64,000 nt of DNA from an uncultured Myxococcales bacterium. Its GTDB lineage: Bacteria > Myxococcota_A > Polyangia > Polyangiales > Polyangiaceae. Below the pieces are notes generated by a model. The model did no database searches, was not told where the DNA came from, and saw only the letters and a program-made list of their open reading frames with translations. The translations under genes were made by a program, and so were the position numbers. Positions 32,214-40,173 of this stretch are shown here, one piece after another. Numbering within the stretch: the first letter of the stretch is position 1; each line of letters starts with the position of its first letter. The stretch spans positions 128,734 through 192,733 of the forward strand of contig CALFEQ010000054.1 in NCBI GenBank assembly GCA_937949945.1, read 5' to 3'.

Positions 32214-32519
32214 ATGCGGGGTTGTCTTCTGGCGGCCATGCTCTGCCTGGCGTCGCTCCTCACGGGGTGCGGCGGGGTTTACTACGCGATCACCATCAAC
32301 GCGGCCGAGGCTCGTCTCGAGCAGGCGCGCGCCATGGGTGCCGAGACGGCCGCCCCGTACGAGTACTACTACGCGCGGGAGCACCTGCGTGAGGCGCACA
32401 TCCAGGCGGCCGAGGCCAGCTACGGCGATGCGGCGACCTATGCGGAGACCGCCGAGGCCTATGCGCAGAAGGCCATCGATCTGATCCAGGCCTCCAAACG
32501 CGGCGAGGCGCAGAAGTGA
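32214..32519 (+). CDS. DUF4398-like lipoprotein
   Basis: This 101-residue lipoprotein (lipobox LLTGC) is almost wholly helical after the signal: AAEARLEQARAMGAETAAPYEYYYAREHLREAHIQAAEASYGDAATYAETAEAYAQ has the Ala-rich spacing and Tyr-Tyr-x-Ala-x-x-x-Leu pattern of DUF4398. Its stop overlaps the GTG of the OmpA gene (GTGA), so the two are coupled. In myxobacteria such proteins often accompany OmpA-type envelope proteins and may help hold them. The role is inferred from context. Confidence 0.8.
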   Translation: MRGCLLAAMLCLASLLTGCGGVYYAITINAAEARLEQARAMGAETAAPYEYYYAREHLREAHIQAAEASYGDAATYAETAEAYAQKAIDLIQASKRGEAQK

Positions 32520-33667
32520 AAAGCCAACGGTTGCCTCTCGTCGCGGAGCGCCGGCGCCTCGAGAGGCGCGTCGCGCCGCGCACGCTCCGGACGCGATCCG
32601 CGGTCGCCGCGGTCCTCGCCGTCGTCGTCGGCTCTTCGTGCTCCGCGGGACACGTGGCGCGGGGGCGCATCGACGGCGTCAGCGCGGTCGTGAAGAAGGC
32701 CGAGGAGAACGGCGCGATGCGCTGCGCTCCTCGAGAGCTCGCGCTCGCCAAGTCCCACCTTCTGTTCGCGCAGGTGCGCCTCGACCAAGGGAGGTTCGAG
32801 AACGCGCAGGAGCACCTCGCGATCGCGGAGCCGAACGCGCGCGCGGCGCTCGCGATGAGCCCCGCCGACAAGTGCGCCGAGGAGCCTTCGCTCGCGCGCG
32901 AGGGCGATCGCGACGGCGACGGCATCCTCGACGGCTTCGACCAGTGCCCGGACGAGCGCGAGAACTACAACGGCTACGAGGACCTCGACGGTTGTCCCGA
33001 CGATCCGGACACCGACAAGGACGGCATCCCCGACTCGCGCGATCAGTGCATCCTCCAGCCGGAGGACAAGGACGGCTACCTCGACGAAGACGGATGTCCG
33101 GATCCCGACAACGACGGCGACGGCATCCCGGACGAGAAGGACAAGTGTCCGAACGAGCCCGAGGATCCCGACGGGTTCCAGGACGACGACGGCTGCCCCG
33201 AAGACGACAACGACAACGACACCGTCAAGGACGTCGACGATCAGTGCCCGAACACGCCGGGCCAGCCGAGCGGCGAGCGGCCGGGCTGCCCGAACCTCGT
33301 CGTCGTCACCGCGAAGGAGATCCGGATCACGCAGCAGATCCAGTTCGACACCAACAAGGCGACGATCAAGCCGGTCAGCTTCCCGATCCTCGACGCGGTC
33401 TACGACGTGCTCGTCGCCAACCCGCAGATCACGCTCGAGGTCCAGGGCCACACGGACAACGTCGGCAACGCCGCGTACAACCAGAAGCTGTCGCAGCAGC
33501 GCGCCGACGCCGTGAAGGCGTACCTCGTGAAGAAGGGCATCGCCGCGTCGCGCCTGGTCGCGAAGGGATACGGCATGACGCAGCCCCTCGTGCCGAACAC
33601 CACGGCGGAGAACAGGGCCCTGAACCGCCGCGTCCAGTTCATTCGCACCGAGGCCACGAGCCCGTGA
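32516..33667 (+). CDS. OmpA-family protein with thrombospondin type-3 calcium repeats
   Basis: The 383-residue protein starts at a GTG overlapping the upstream stop. A signal region with GSSC near residue 42 suggests a lipoprotein. Residues about 50-125 repeat the helical DUF4398-like pattern of the preceding gene. Residues about 130-260 are Asp-rich TSP3 repeats (DRDGDGILDGFDQCPDE, DTDKDGIPDSRDQC, DNDGDGIPDEKDKCP), which bind calcium. The C-terminal OmpA domain (QIQFDTNKATIKP, LEVQGHTDNVGNAAYNQKLSQQRADAV, LNRRVQF) binds peptidoglycan. It should link outer membrane and cell wall. Confidence 0.92.
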   Translation: MKSQRLPLVAERRRLERRVAPRTLRTRSAVAAVLAVVVGSSCSAGHVARGRIDGVSAVVKKAEENGAMRCAPRELALAKSHLLFAQVRLDQGRFENAQEHLAIAEPNARAALAMSPADKCAEEPSLAREGDRDGDGILDGFDQCPDERENYNGYEDLDGCPDDPDTDKDGIPDSRDQCILQPEDKDGYLDEDGCPDPDNDGDGIPDEKDKCPNEPEDPDGFQDDDGCPEDDNDNDTVKDVDDQCPNTPGQPSGERPGCPNLVVVTAKEIRITQQIQFDTNKATIKPVSFPILDAVYDVLVANPQITLEVQGHTDNVGNAAYNQKLSQQRADAVKAYLVKKGIAASRLVAKGYGMTQPLVPNTTAENRALNRRVQFIRTEATSP

Positions 33668-33766
33668 GGCGCTGACGGCCGAGCATCGGGGCGGACGCGC
33701 GCGCGAGTCGTGCGGACGCTTGCAGATCGCAGCGAACGTCTCGACCACGTCTTCCGGGCCGCCGAG

Positions 33767-33785
33767 GCGCCCGGCGGGGCGCTTT
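33767..33785 (+). terminator. Short hairpin after the OmpA gene
   Basis: GCGCCC (33767-33772) pairs with GGGCGC (33777-33782) around GGCG and is followed by TTTG. It lies 100 bases after the OmpA stop and 33 before the next start, so it is a possible terminator. Confidence 0.35.
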
Positions 33786-33814
33786 GTCAGCCCCAAAAAT
33801 CCGAATCCGGTGTA

Positions 33815-35587
33815 ATGGACCGGCCCGTGAACGTTTCGAGACACGACCTGCGTCGGGGCAAGCCCGACCTCCGATCGTTGCGCCCGTTCGCCGTCTTCCT
33901 GTCCCTGGCGCTCGCGCTCTCCGTCACCGTCCTCGCGCCGAACGCAGGGGCGCAGGGCAAGGCCGAAGCTTCCGCCAAGGCCCTTCAGAAGAAGGCGATG
34001 GAGGAGGACTACCTGGCGACGGACTTCACGAAGGCGGCGGAGAAGCTCGAAAAGGCCATCGCCCAGTGCGGCACGGATCAGTGCTCCGCGCAGCTGCGCG
34101 CCCTCTTGAGGCGCGACCTCGGCGTCGTGCAGATCGGAGGCGGTCTCGACAGGGAGAAGGGCATCGCCAACTTCGTCGAGGCGATCCAGATCGACCCCTC
34201 GGTCGAGCTCGACCCCGATCTGAAGACGAAGGATCTCGAGGCGGCCTTCGCCGAGGCGAAGAAGCGCGCGGGCGGGGGCGGCGCGGCTCCTGCGCGGCCG
34301 TCGGCCGGCGCGGCGACCGGCGAGCAGCCCGAAGGCGACTTCAAGCACACGCCCGTCGAGAAGCAGCAGGTTCGTACGGCGATCCCCGTCTACGTCGAGT
34401 ACGAGGGCGACGAGCAGCTCGTGAAGGTCATCGTCCGATACAAGGGCTTCGGGATGACCGAGTGGAAGAAGGTCGAGCTCCAGAAGATGGGTGAAAAGGG
34501 CTGGGGCGGCCTTCTCCCCTGCGGCGACGTCCAGCAGGGCACGACGCAGTACTACATCCAGGGTTTCGACGCGAACAACGACCCGGTCGCGGTCGGCGGC
34601 GATCGCAACAACCCGTACAAGGTCCCGATCACGAACGAGCCGGTCGAGGAGCCGCCGCACCTGCCGGGCGCCTCGCCGCCCACGCAGTGCGCGGACACGG
34701 GCGACTGCCCGCCCAACTTCCCCGGCTGCAAGAAGCCGAGCAAGGACACGACCACGCCCTCGGACGGCGAAGAGGAAGAGGAGCCGTGGGGCAAGGACGG
34801 CGGCGAGTTCTGCGAGGAAGACAGCGATTGCAAGAGCAACAAGTGCGTCGACAACAAGTGCACCGACTACCGCAAGAAGAAGGGCAAGCGGTGGTGGGTC
34901 GGCATCGCCGGCGCGCTCGACTACTCGTTCGTCCCGACGGCGGAGGACGTCTGCAAGCTCAGGGACGATACGTACCCCGTCAACGACAAGAACTACTACT
35001 GCACGCGGAGTGACGGTAGTGACTACCCGTCGCGTGCGCGCGATGCGAAAGCAGAGAACGACGCGATCCGTCCCTCCGCGGAGCGAGGCTCCGACAAGGT
35101 CTCCGGCGGCGGTGCGCTCGGCAACATCCGCCTGATGCTCTCGCTCGACTACGCCGTGTCGCCGAACGTGCTCATCGGCGGGCGCCTCGGTCTGGCGTTC
35201 AACACATACCCGGGCGAGGCCGCGGGGCAGGATGGTAAGCGTCTCGCAGTGCCTGTGCATCTCGAGCTCCGCGGGACGTACGTCTTTGGGAAGGACGCGC
35301 TCTTCAAGAGCGGTTTCGCGCCCTACGCCTTCGCCGGCATCGGCATCAGCCAGTTCGAGACGAGGATCCCCGTGCAGGTCATCGAGGAGCAAGCGACCGG
35401 TCTGCAGCGGCGCGAGGTCGACGCCTGGCACCTCGCCGGACCGGCGTTCCTCGCGCTCGGCGGCGGCGGTCGCCTCACGGTGAAGGACAACCTGGCCTTC
35501 ACGTTCGGCCTCCGGGGCAACCTGGCCTTCCTCAACGCGTTCGCTCCGAGCATCGGCCCGGAGATCGGAGCGCAGCTGGGATTTTGA
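33815..35587 (+). CDS. Outer-membrane protein with helical N-terminal and barrel-like C-terminal part
   Basis: The 590-residue protein starts at ATG 33815, 21-odd residues before a clear signal peptide (RSLRPFAVFLSLALALSVTVLAPNAGA). Residues about 55-165 look like TPR helices (DFTKAAEKLEKAIAQCG, REKGIANFVEAIQIDPSVELDPDLKTKDLEAAFAEAKKRA). A beta-rich middle, an acidic Thr/Asp/Glu linker and a Cys-rich stretch (CEEDSDCKSNKCVDNKC) follow. The last 180 residues are barrel-like strands ending in IGAQLGF with terminal Phe. Homologues occur as hypothetical myxobacterial proteins. The longer frame upstream is trimmed. Confidence 0.8.
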   Translation: MDRPVNVSRHDLRRGKPDLRSLRPFAVFLSLALALSVTVLAPNAGAQGKAEASAKALQKKAMEEDYLATDFTKAAEKLEKAIAQCGTDQCSAQLRALLRRDLGVVQIGGGLDREKGIANFVEAIQIDPSVELDPDLKTKDLEAAFAEAKKRAGGGGAAPARPSAGAATGEQPEGDFKHTPVEKQQVRTAIPVYVEYEGDEQLVKVIVRYKGFGMTEWKKVELQKMGEKGWGGLLPCGDVQQGTTQYYIQGFDANNDPVAVGGDRNNPYKVPITNEPVEEPPHLPGASPPTQCADTGDCPPNFPGCKKPSKDTTTPSDGEEEEEPWGKDGGEFCEEDSDCKSNKCVDNKCTDYRKKKGKRWWVGIAGALDYSFVPTAEDVCKLRDDTYPVNDKNYYCTRSDGSDYPSRARDAKAENDAIRPSAERGSDKVSGGGALGNIRLMLSLDYAVSPNVLIGGRLGLAFNTYPGEAAGQDGKRLAVPVHLELRGTYVFGKDALFKSGFAPYAFAGIGISQFETRIPVQVIEEQATGLQRREVDAWHLAGPAFLALGGGGRLTVKDNLAFTFGLRGNLAFLNAFAPSIGPEIGAQLGF

Positions 35588-35634
35588 GCCTCCAGGCTCC
35601 AGGCCTATCGAGGCTCCAGGCTCCAGGCTCCAGT
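35588..35634. repeat. Heptad arrays, AGGCTCC type, at a stop codon
   Basis: Two blocks of AGGCTCC units (35588-35604 and 35611-35634) start immediately after the stop of the outer-membrane protein gene. The complementary arrays lie at 35742-35823. Confidence 0.92.
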
Positions 35635-35741
35635 GGGTCCTTGCGAGACTGCCGGCGTCCTCGCCGGCAGCGGCGGGGATCTTCTCTTTGGAAAGTGCGC
35701 CTGAACCGCGCGGTTGGAGCACGATGGCGGCGATCGCCCGT

Positions 35742-35823
35742 ACTGGAGACTGGAGTCTGGAGACTGGAGACTGAAGTCTGGACCTGAAGTCTGAAGCCCC
35801 TCTAGCCCGGAGCCTGGAGCCTC
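35742..35823. repeat. Heptad arrays, CTGGAGA, CTGAAGT and GGAGCCT types, before an aminotransferase gene
   Basis: CTGGAGA/CTGGAGT units (35742-35769) pass into CTGAAGT units (35770-35795), and after a short gap into GGAGCCT units (35804-35823). The last GGAG (35816-35819) sits nine bases before the ATG at 35829 and can serve as the ribosome site. Confidence 0.92.
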
Positions 35824-35828
35824 CTCGT

Positions 35829-37037
35829 ATGCGCCCCCTCTCCGACGTCGCACGTCGCATTCGTCCGGCCGTCTTCGCCGAGCTGCAGGCGCGCATCGAT
35901 CGCATGGCGGAGAAGGGGGCGGACCTCATCCCGCTGCACATCGGCGACACGCACCTGCCGCCGCCGGTCGAGGCGCGGCGCGTGCTCGGGGGATTGGATC
36001 CCGACGACGCCTCGCTGCATCGGTATGGGCCGACCGCCGGGATCGACGCGCTCCGCGTGGCGATCGCGCGCGTGCTCTCACGACGCGGCATCGAGGCCAA
36101 TCCGGCGACCGAGGTGCTGATCGGCAACGGCGGGACGCACGCCCTCTACTGCGCGGCGCAGACCGTGCTCGATCCCGGCGACGAGGTCGTCCTCGCATCG
36201 CCGTACTGGCCGCTCGCGCCGGGGGTCTTCACCGCGTGCGGCGCGATTCCGGTCGAGGCGCCGCTCACGCAGCGGCTCTACGAGGACCCGTCGCTCGATC
36301 CGGCGGCGTTGCTCGCCGAGGCGGCGACCACGCGCACGAAGGCCGTCTACTTCATCACGCCGAACAACCCCGACGGCAAGGTGCTCACGCGCGCGCAGGT
36401 CGAGCGCATCGCCGCGTTCGCGCGCGAGCGCGACCTCTGGGTCTTCGCGGACGAGGTCTACTCCGACGTCGTGTTCGGGCCCGAGGCGGGGCCTTCCATC
36501 GCGACGCTCGACGGAATGCGCGAGAGGACGATCGTGCTCGGCTCGCTCTCGAAGAGCCACGCGCTCGCCGGCTTGCGCGTGGGCTTCGTCGCCGCGCCGG
36601 AGCCCGTCGTCGCCGCGGGCCGACGGATCTCGACGCACACCGCCTTCAACGTGTCCGTCGCGATGCAGCGCGCAGCCGTCGCGGCGCTCGCCGACGACGC
36701 CTTCCCGGCGGCGGCGCGCGAAGCCTACCGCGAGGCGCGCGATCTCTCCGTGCGCGCGCTCGAAGGTGCCCCCGTCCGCTTCCACCTCGCCGAGGGCGCG
36801 ACGTACCTCTTCATCGACTTCGCGCCCGCCATCGAACGACGACCGGCCGATCGCGCCCTCTACGCCATCCTCGAGCGCGCCGTCGATCGCGGCGTCCTCC
36901 TCGCACCAGGCGAGGCCTTCGGCGCCGGCTACACCACGTTCGCGCGCCTCTGCTTCACGAGCGTCCCGCCCGATCGCGTCGTCGCCGGCATCGAGCGCCT
37001 GCGGGATGCGGTCGAGGCGTATGTGCGGGGACAGTGA
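35829..37037 (+). CDS. Class I/II PLP-dependent aminotransferase
   Basis: The 402-residue fold-type I enzyme has HRYGPTAGIDALR near the substrate end, GNGGTHALYCAA, TPNNPDGKVL with Asn180, FADEVYSDVVF with Asp208 and the PLP lysine Lys242 in SLSKSHALAGLRVG. The order and spacing match the aspartate aminotransferase-like group. Substrate cannot be told; methionine, aromatic or aspartate transaminases share this pattern. The start is supported by the GGAG in the adjoining heptad array nine bases upstream. It stands alone between two array-bearing spacers. Confidence 0.92.
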   Translation: MRPLSDVARRIRPAVFAELQARIDRMAEKGADLIPLHIGDTHLPPPVEARRVLGGLDPDDASLHRYGPTAGIDALRVAIARVLSRRGIEANPATEVLIGNGGTHALYCAAQTVLDPGDEVVLASPYWPLAPGVFTACGAIPVEAPLTQRLYEDPSLDPAALLAEAATTRTKAVYFITPNNPDGKVLTRAQVERIAAFARERDLWVFADEVYSDVVFGPEAGPSIATLDGMRERTIVLGSLSKSHALAGLRVGFVAAPEPVVAAGRRISTHTAFNVSVAMQRAAVAALADDAFPAAAREAYREARDLSVRALEGAPVRFHLAEGATYLFIDFAPAIERRPADRALYAILERAVDRGVLLAPGEAFGAGYTTFARLCFTSVPPDRVVAGIERLRDAVEAYVRGQ

Positions 37038-37042
37038 CGTCG

Positions 37043-37090
37043 GGCTCCAGGCTCCAGGCTCCAGGGGACTTCAGTTCTCCGGTCTCCAGC
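37043..37090. repeat. Heptad array, GGCTCCA passing to GTCTCCA type, after a stop codon
   Basis: Three GGCTCCA units start six bases after the aminotransferase stop, followed by degenerate CTTCAGT/TCTCCGG/TCTCCAG units. The orientation is pyrimidine-type for the + strand gene. Confidence 0.88.
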
Positions 37091-37173
37091 AGGGGCGAAC
37101 CGCAGCCGGCTTCAGCCGCGCCGTCCCCGAGGCTCGAGAGCCGTGCTGGAGATCGGCAGTCTGGAACGAGCTG

Positions 37174-37245
37174 GAGGCCTGAGGCCTCCCGAAGGGAAAT
37201 GAGGCCCGAGGCCTGAGGCCCGAGGCCTGATCCGACTGGAGACCG
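37174..37245. repeat. Heptad arrays, GAGGCCT type, after the stop of a - strand gene
   Basis: GAGGCCT/GAGGCCC units at 37174-37188 and 37201-37230, then a CTGGAGA-like unit. Read on the - strand they are AGGCCTC, pyrimidine-type, and lie just after the stop of the small gene at 37251-37586. Confidence 0.88.
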
Positions 37246-37250
37246 AAGGC

Positions 37251-37586
37251 CTACAACGGTCGCGCGCCCGGACGGGCGAGCACCCGCGCCTCGCAGAGCG
37301 TGTCGCTGCAGGACACGAAGATGCGCTCGTCGCCCCACAGCGCTTCGAAGATGGCGCGAACGGGGAGCGCTTCGTCCGTGCCCAGGTCGAGCCACCGGAC
37401 CTCCTCGCCGGCGGTGGTGCGCGCGGCGGCGCGGGCCTCGGCGAACGGTGCGACCGCTGCCGCGGGCGAGGTCGTCCCGTCGATGAGCGCGCCGACGGCG
37501 TGCGCGTGGAGGAAGGCTGCGAGCGCCGCTCCGAGCGGCACGGCGTACGAGGCGACCCTGCGGAGCACCATGGCGATGGAGCTCAC
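37251..37586 (-). CDS. Small hypothetical protein
   Basis: The 111-residue frame opens with a hydrophobic segment (VASYAVPLGAALAAFLHAHAVGALI) that could be a signal or membrane helix, and ends with a soluble part containing EEVRWLDLGTDEALPVRAIFEALWGDERIFVSCSDTLCEARVL. The Cys pair could form a disulphide. No family is recognised. Support for the gene comes from its compositional fit and from the heptad array behind its stop, which has the orientation seen after other genes. It remains uncertain. Confidence 0.5.
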   Translation of the reverse strand: MSSIAMVLRRVASYAVPLGAALAAFLHAHAVGALIDGTTSPAAAVAPFAEARAAARTTAGEEVRWLDLGTDEALPVRAIFEALWGDERIFVSCSDTLCEARVLARPGARPL

Positions 37587-37840
37587 TGCGATGACCGTGC
37601 CGGCGCGAAATCGCCCGGATCTGCGCGAGCTCTCACGGTCGAGCCTGCAATCTCCGACATCTTGGCGTTCGAAGAGGCCTTCACGAGCGCAGCCGATGAC
37701 AAGGTGTCAACGCGAGGTCGCACCGCGGGTGTGGCCCGCGGTTGACCCAAATCGACCCAATCCGAACGACCGAGCGGCATCCGGATCGTCCCGGTCGGTG
37801 GTTGGTTTCGCCGACACGTCGCGGTAGAAGCGCCGGCGTG

Positions 37841-39766
37841 ATGCGTCGCCTCGTGAATTCTTTCGCTCCCGTCGTCGCATTCGCTCTCGCCGCCGCTTGT
37901 GGCGGTCAGCCCCCGCCTGCCGCGCCGTGCCCGAAGTGTCCGGAGCCGGTGACCGAAGCGCCGGTCGCTGCGCAGGCGCACGTTCCGACGCCCGACGAGG
38001 CGAGGAAGTTCATCGCGGAGGTCGACAAGGAGCTCCGGAGGCTCTGGGTCGCGCGTGACCAAGCGGCGTGGGTGAACCAGAACTTCATCACCGAGGACAC
38101 CCAGGCGCTCGTCACCGCGGGAGAGGAGGCGACCGCCGCGTACGTCGCGGACGCCATCCAGCGGGCGCGTCGATTCGAGGGCGTGCCGGGGCTCGATCCG
38201 GTGACGGCGCGCCAGCTCATGCTCCTCAAGCTCGCGCAGCTCGTGCCCGCGCCCACGAACCCGGAGGAGCGTCGCGAGCTCGCCGAGGCGCAGGCGAAGC
38301 TGATCGCGATGTACGGCAAGGGCGAGTACTGCCCGCCGGCCGGCTCGCCGCTCGCGAAGGCGGCCGCGAAAGGCGGCAAGGCCGACGCCGAGAAGAAGTG
38401 CCTCAAGCTCGACGACCTGTCGCGCATCCTCAAGAAGTCGCGCAACTACGACGAGCTCGTCGAGGCGTGGACCGGCTGGCACGCGATCGCGCCGCCGATG
38501 AAGGACACGTACGCGCGCTACGTGGAGCTCGGGAACAAGGGCGCGAAGGAGATCGGCTTCGCGGACATGGGCGCGCTCTGGCGATCCGCCTACGACATGT
38601 CCCCCGAGGAGTTCGAGGCCGACATCGAGCGCCTCTGGCAGGACGTCAAGCCGCTCTACGACGACCTCCACTGCTACGTGCGCAAGAAGCTGCGCGCGAA
38701 GTACGGCAAGGAGAAGGTTCCGGAGAAGGGACCGATCCCGGCCCACCTGCTCGGCAACATGTGGGCGCAGCAGTGGGACGGCATCTACGACCTCGTCGAG
38801 CCGTACCCGGGTCAGGGATCGCTCGACGTCGACAAGAAGCTCGTCGCGAAGAAGTACGACGCGAAGAAGATGGTCGAGCTCGGTGAGAAGTTCTTCACCT
38901 CGCTCGGCCTCGATCCGCTGCCGAAGACGTTCTGGGAGCGCTCGCTCTTCACGCGACCGAAGGATCGCGAGGTCGTCTGCCACGCGAGCGCATGGGACGT
39001 CGGCTGGAACGACGACCTGCGCATCAAGATGTGCATCGAGCCGACGGAGGAGGATCTCGTCACGATCCACCACGAGCTCGGGCACAACTACTACTTCCAC
39101 TACTACAACAAGCTGCCGATCCTCTTTCAGCAGGGCGCGAACGACGGCTTCCACGAGGGCATCGGCGACACCCTCGCGCTGTCCGTCACGCCGGAGTACC
39201 TGAAGAACCTCGGTCTGCTCGACACGCTGCCGAAGGGCGACAAGGGGCGCATCAACTTCCAGATGAAGATGGCGCTCGACAAGATCGCCTTTCTCCCGTT
39301 CGGCCTCTTGATCGACAAGTGGCGATGGGACGTGTTCTCCGGCAAGACGCCGAAGGACAAGTACAACGAGGCGTGGTGGGCGCTCCGTACGAAGTACCAG
39401 GGCGTTGCGCCGCCGACGCCGCGCAGCGAGGCCGACTTCGATCCCGGCGCGAAGTACCACATCCCCGGATCGACCCCGTACATCCGGTACTTCCTCGCGC
39501 GCATCTATCAGTTCCAGTTCCACCGCGCGCTCTGCAAGGCGGCCGGTCACAACGGCCCGCTCGATGCGTGCAGCATCTACGGCAACAAGGAAGCGGGCGC
39601 GAAGTTGAAGGCGATGCTCGAGCTGGGACAGAGCAAGCCCTGGCCCGAGGCGCTCGCCGTGCTCTCCGGCGAGACGAAGGCGGATGCGTCCGCGCTCGTC
39701 GAGTACTTCGAGCCGCTCCGCGCGTGGCTCAAGGACCAGAACAAGGGAGAGCAGTGCGGCTGGTGA
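37841..39766 (+). CDS. M2 family metallopeptidase (ACE-like) lipoprotein
   Basis: The 641-residue protein starts with a lipoprotein signal (MRRLVNSFAPVVAFALAAAC, lipobox Cys20). It then follows the peptidyl-dipeptidase A fold: FITEDTQALV, a helical body, GNMWAQQWDGIYDL, and the zinc site HHELGHNYYF with His411, Glu412, His415 and the third ligand Glu439 in GFHEGIGD. IPYIRYF-like STPYIRYFLARIYQFQFHRAL follows, as in angiotensin-converting enzyme. It should remove dipeptides from the C-terminus of peptides outside the inner membrane. The frame is open 33 codons further up but lacks a signal there. Confidence 0.93.
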   Translation: MRRLVNSFAPVVAFALAAACGGQPPPAAPCPKCPEPVTEAPVAAQAHVPTPDEARKFIAEVDKELRRLWVARDQAAWVNQNFITEDTQALVTAGEEATAAYVADAIQRARRFEGVPGLDPVTARQLMLLKLAQLVPAPTNPEERRELAEAQAKLIAMYGKGEYCPPAGSPLAKAAAKGGKADAEKKCLKLDDLSRILKKSRNYDELVEAWTGWHAIAPPMKDTYARYVELGNKGAKEIGFADMGALWRSAYDMSPEEFEADIERLWQDVKPLYDDLHCYVRKKLRAKYGKEKVPEKGPIPAHLLGNMWAQQWDGIYDLVEPYPGQGSLDVDKKLVAKKYDAKKMVELGEKFFTSLGLDPLPKTFWERSLFTRPKDREVVCHASAWDVGWNDDLRIKMCIEPTEEDLVTIHHELGHNYYFHYYNKLPILFQQGANDGFHEGIGDTLALSVTPEYLKNLGLLDTLPKGDKGRINFQMKMALDKIAFLPFGLLIDKWRWDVFSGKTPKDKYNEAWWALRTKYQGVAPPTPRSEADFDPGAKYHIPGSTPYIRYFLARIYQFQFHRALCKAAGHNGPLDACSIYGNKEAGAKLKAMLELGQSKPWPEALAVLSGETKADASALVEYFEPLRAWLKDQNKGEQCGW

Positions 39767-40173
39767 CGTGCGTCGACACGTTCGGCGCGCGTCGCTGAGA
39801 AGCGGCGCCCCGCGCGCGCTCACGCTCTCGAGGCGGGGCGCGCGCGTCGGTATTTGTGCGTGACCGGCGCGGCGGGTTGGATCCTTCGATCCACCCTGCT
39901 CGCACGACTTGGGGTGGAGAGCCCGCGTGCGTGGTCGCGCGCCCACAGCGACGCGCGTCGACGCTCATGCTCGTCACGCGCGCTCACGTGCGTACGAAAC
40001 GCGTCGACGTGCGCGGCTCGAGAACGCGCGTGCGCATGGCGTGCGCATGGATCGAGCCCGCCACGTCGCGTCCGCGGAGGACGAAAAGTTCCGCCCGATT
40101 TCGACTGCGTTTTCCGAGAGAAAACGAATGGCGCGACCTTTCCTCTCGTCGTTCGTCCGCTATCTTGTGAAAG
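39767..40173. other. 407-base intergenic region, no gene seen
   Basis: The region holds a hairpin near 39805-39841, a second small inverted repeat at 39874-39895 (GGATC/GATCC arms) and, just before the kinase start, a less GC-rich stretch (about 40095-40173) that probably contains the kinase promoter. Short frames here overlap one another on both strands and lack ribosome sites. No heptad array is present. Confidence 0.6.
39805..39841 (+). terminator. Hairpin after the M2 peptidase gene
   Basis: GCGCCCCGC (39805-39813) pairs with GCGGGGCGC (39833-39841) across a 19-base loop. It lies 38 bases after the stop. There is no T-tract, although TATTT follows ten bases later. Confidence 0.35.

Noticed and set aside
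32459..36127. A 1,222-codon open frame on the - strand
   Set aside because: It is antisense to the OmpA and outer-membrane protein genes and runs through heptad arrays.
39842..40173. Several short frames of 90-120 codons before the kinase gene
   Set aside because: They overlap on both strands, lack ribosome sites and have no recognisable protein features.
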